Assembly (NCBI RefSeq): GCF_000002875.2
Contig: NC_009419.2
Span: 1,591,142-1,655,141, forward strand
From: Leishmania infantum JPCM5
Taxonomy: Eukaryota; Euglenozoa; Kinetoplastea; Trypanosomatida; Trypanosomatidae
DNA: 64,000 bases
Reading direction: 5' to 3'
This document shows, one piece after another, positions 61,692-64,000 of the stretch. Positions within the stretch are counted from its first letter, which is position 1. Each line of letters begins with the position of its first letter. A program made the translations under genes and the position numbers. Below the pieces are notes generated by a model. That model saw only the letters and a list, made by a program, of their open reading frames with translations. It was not told the DNA's origin and ran no database searches.

Positions 61692-62384
61692 ATGCCGGCC
61701 GAGAGAACGGCCACGCTGCCTCTGACGGAGGCAGAGGAAGCGCTGGCGACGCCGACCGCGTCTTGCTCACAGGCACAGTCCACTGGAACGCCTGAGGCCA
61801 CCCCAGCTGCATTGTCATCGCCGAGGACGACAGCAACCATCTCACAAAGGGAAGGCTCGGCCAAAGACTCGGGAACACCCGTAACTGCCGCGGCGCCCCG
61901 CACCACGCGCCTCTTGAAGGATGTCGAGGCCGACGAGAGCCGCTACCTCTATGAAACTCTCTACAAGTCGCTCGATGAAACCGCTGACACGGCCATCCGC
62001 GACGAGCTCACTGTCGGCGACACTGTTCGCTTCGCCCGCGACGCCAAACGAGAGTTCATCACGGCTGCGACGATGCCGCTGGGCGAAAAAGCGAAGAACT
62101 GCTCCGCGCTCGCGCGCAGATTCTCACAAAAGAAGAACCAGAAGGTAGCCTACGTGTTCATTGTGTTCAGCGTGCTCATGATGACAATGCCGGTGATAGT
62201 CCTTCTTATTGGCATGAGACTGATTGCCCCGCGGCTTGATATGGACCCGACACTGTGTGGGGGTGGTTTGGCTGTGTTCACAGCGATATCGCTTACGGCT
62301 TCCTACGTGGTGTACGCCATGATGGAGGAAGCGCAGTGCGGCAAGCAGAATGCAAGCGAGACCGAGAGTAAGAAGGAACGCTGA
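61692..62384 (+). CDS. VMA21-like V-ATPase assembly factor
   Basis: A 230-residue membrane protein. Vma21 is the ER chaperone that assembles the membrane sector of the V-type proton ATPase. Two hydrophobic segments (about 152-177 and 189-211) are separated by a short lumenal loop containing Pro and Gly, as in Vma21; the first has a hydrophobic-MP-hydrophobic pattern and the second ends in a polar Glu-rich turn (MMEEA). The C-terminus is KKER, a KKxx dilysine ER-retrieval signal, and yeast Vma21 also ends in a dilysine signal. The N-terminal about 145 residues are soluble, Ala/Thr/Pro-rich then helical, and are longer than in yeast. The ATG at 61692 is preferred over 61458 because a polypyrimidine tract and AG lie between them. 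Confidence 0.8.
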   Translation: MPAERTATLPLTEAEEALATPTASCSQAQSTGTPEATPAALSSPRTTATISQREGSAKDSGTPVTAAAPRTTRLLKDVEADESRYLYETLYKSLDETADTAIRDELTVGDTVRFARDAKREFITAATMPLGEKAKNCSALARRFSQKKNQKVAYVFIVFSVLMMTMPVIVLLIGMRLIAPRLDMDPTLCGGGLAVFTAISLTASYVVYAMMEEAQCGKQNASETESKKER

Positions 62385-63319
62385 CCACACGGCTTTCCCC
62401 TCACAGAAAACCCTGCATGCCGTGCTGCGGTCGCTGGGTATGGTGATCGGTGTTTTTCGTCTTGCCGCTCGGAAATCCGGATCGCGTGTGCACCTCGCGC
62501 GATTCGAAGCGTTTCACTGAATTCTAAGTCATCTTGGTTTGCAAAGGGAAAAAATCCAGACATAACAGCCGCAAGGGTTACAATGGGCGAGAAAAAAAAC
62601 CGAATCTGCGTCTAGTGGACGGTGAGGGGAGTCAGAGGCGAAGCAGCCAGTGTGTGTGCCGCAGCGAGAGCGGTGTATCTTGATGAATCTCCTTGATTCT
62701 CCTTATTCCTCATCTTTGGATGACAGCCATCTTGCCGATGTACTCGCGCTTGCGGCTTACCATGCCCGATGCTTGGATATTCCATTGCGTGCAGGGGCAC
62801 GGACACGCACGCCTTACTCTTAGCGCTTTTTATTTTCCTTGCCTTGCCAGCCCTCTTTCTCCAACATTCTCCTCTCTGCGCATTTCTCGATTTTCCGCCT
62901 CCCCTACTCTTCACGTCGCCGGCACGCACGACTGGCCTCTGCGTGGGAGTGCGTGTGTGAGTGCCATTCTAACGTTAGCCAGCGCTCCACCTTGCGGTTT
63001 TATTTCTCAATCCGATTTGTGGGACTCGAGGTGTTTCGTAGCGCATCACCGCCTCTACGGAGACGTTTTGTTTGTTTCTGTCTTGTGTACTTGCACCTTC
63101 CATTCCAGAGCGAAATCAAACTCAGATACCGCAGTCCCGTAACACACGCCAAGAACTCCGCAGCTGCGCGCTCTCTCACGTTACCACAGGCGCATCGCAA
63201 CTTCAAAACAAACCAAGAAAAATCCACCGAAGCGGCCACCCTCTCCCTGAAAAACAAGCGGGGCGATATCTCGCTATTCACTTCACATACTCTTACAAGG
63301 CGCGGCAGAAGAGGTGAAG
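62385..63319. other. Intergenic / UTR DNA
   Basis: About 0.9 kb without a supportable gene. T/C-rich tracts lie at 62827-62915 and 63060-63110. Pyrimidine-rich sequence at about 63270-63296 followed by AG at 63298-63299 is a plausible splice acceptor for the small ORF at 63320. Confidence 0.55.
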
Positions 63320-63493
63320 ATGACGTCTAACGGCCTGGCATACGGTGTCGCTGTCTGCGCGTGGTTGGGGGGGGGCTTGCTCTTCATGGCCCTCTGCTTC
63401 ATTTTTCCCTGCGTTTCGAATTGCTGTTGCCCTACTCGGGTCTGCACCGAGAGCAGGAGTGTACATCGCAAGGGCAACGTCACCGAGGTCTGA
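63320..63493 (+). CDS. 57-residue Cys-rich single-pass membrane protein ORF
   Basis: A short frame from an ATG 21 bases after a predicted splice acceptor AG (63298-63299). It encodes a short polar N-terminus (MTSNGLAYG), one strongly hydrophobic segment (about residues 9-33, with GGGLLFMALCFIFP at its end), then a Cys cluster (CVSNCCCPTRVC, about 31-42) and a basic tail rich in Arg, Lys and His. Cys next to a membrane segment suggests palmitoylation or metal binding. Third codon positions are mostly G/C, like the genes around it and unlike the flanking UTR. It has the size and style of an annotated small membrane protein, but I cannot name a family. Confidence 0.5.
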   Translation: MTSNGLAYGVAVCAWLGGGLLFMALCFIFPCVSNCCCPTRVCTESRSVHRKGNVTEV

Positions 63494-64000
63494 CAATGAG
63501 ATGGGGTGGCACCACGTTGGCAAACACAATGTAGGACCCTTGCTATACTCCCTGTGGGTTTTGATGCGCCCATGGCCCCTTGCATGCCTAGAGAGAGAAG
63601 GAGAGAGTCCCCCCGTCGCATCTGCATTCCTTATATATGTGTAAATATATGCGCATGCGCGCGTGCGTGGGTGCTGCCATTAGCCTGGCATGACCACGGC
63701 CCTTTCATTGGCTTATTTATGGGCTCATGAACGGGTGTGCATGCGTTTTATTTCGCTTTTTCCTTTCTTCGCGGGTTGGTTGATGTGTAGGGTAAAGCAT
63801 GTATGTTATTTTTGCACGTATTCCTCAATCGCCTCTTTCTCTCGTCTCGCTCTCATATCTTTATTTCTTTCCCTCACCCACTTTCTCAGCGTGGCGTGAG
63901 AGGTGCGACTCGTAGCGTGCGTGCGCGTATATGTGTGCTCGTGTGAAGCAAAGACGTAATTCCAGCACCTTGCGCGCACTGCATCCTCTCCTTCCACGCA
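63494..64000. other. Intergenic / UTR DNA at right edge
   Basis: About 0.5 kb with no supportable gene. T/C-rich tracts lie at 63750-63780 and 63815-63890; they may belong to the 3' UTR of the small ORF or to the splice acceptor of a gene beyond the window. Confidence 0.55.

Noticed and set aside
62683..62823. 46-codon ATG frame in the region after the VMA21-like gene
   Set aside because: Mixed composition, but no nearby splice acceptor tract and no motif; too short to support.

Overview
The window reads as a stretch of a trypanosomatid chromosome, most likely Leishmania. All convincing genes lie on the + strand. They are intronless, have G/C-rich third codon positions, and are separated by 0.7-6.7 kb of pyrimidine-rich, microsatellite-laden DNA, as expected for one polycistronic unit matured by spliced-leader trans-splicing and polyadenylation. 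Several products are kinetoplastid-specific or typical of that lineage. The pairing of a KKT3-like kinetochore kinase with a 585-residue PABP2-like protein matches what I recall of Leishmania chromosome 35 (34 in L. mexicana) and T. brucei chromosome 9. That placement is from memory and was not checked by a search.

Layout, left to right: ABHD13/BEM46-like hydrolase (1484-2668); Spb4/DDX55 RNA helicase (4943-7036); J-domain protein (8243-9403); a small helical protein whose frame appears broken by a +1 shift (10498-10954); KKT3-like kinetochore kinase (12378-16229); RIIa/EF-hand axonemal-type protein (17214-18053); Acl4-like TPR protein (19308-20324); a cytoskeletal-type protein with three ECTFxP boxes (21579-24899); SF3b5 (25918-26172); SseB-like, probably mitochondrial protein (27409-28854); HDDC2-like nucleotidase (29690-30310); a 1064-residue protein with faint KICS2 resemblance (31158-34352); a disordered basic protein (35550-37307); PABP2 (39774-41531); a 6.65 kb gene-poor gap; REEP/HVA22-like membrane protein (48186-49106); HBS1 (51154-53094); UPF0652/DUF2009 protein (54844-56322); RPC4-like Pol III subunit (57149-58243); BBS1 (59096-60877); VMA21-like V-ATPase assembly factor (61692-62384); and a 57-codon single-pass membrane protein ORF (63320-63493).

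The genes do not form a pathway. As usual in trypanosomatids, adjacent genes share transcription but not function. Loose themes are RNA and ribosome biology (Spb4, Acl4-like, SF3b5, PABP2, HBS1, RPC4-like), flagellum and cytoskeleton (RIIa/EF-hand protein, ECTFxP protein, BBS1), and membrane biogenesis (REEP-like, VMA21-like). Only ATG starts are used; where an open frame extends upstream through a non-ATG codon or through a splice-acceptor tract, the start was moved downstream. I saw no tRNA, rRNA, CRISPR array, viral gene or intact transposon.
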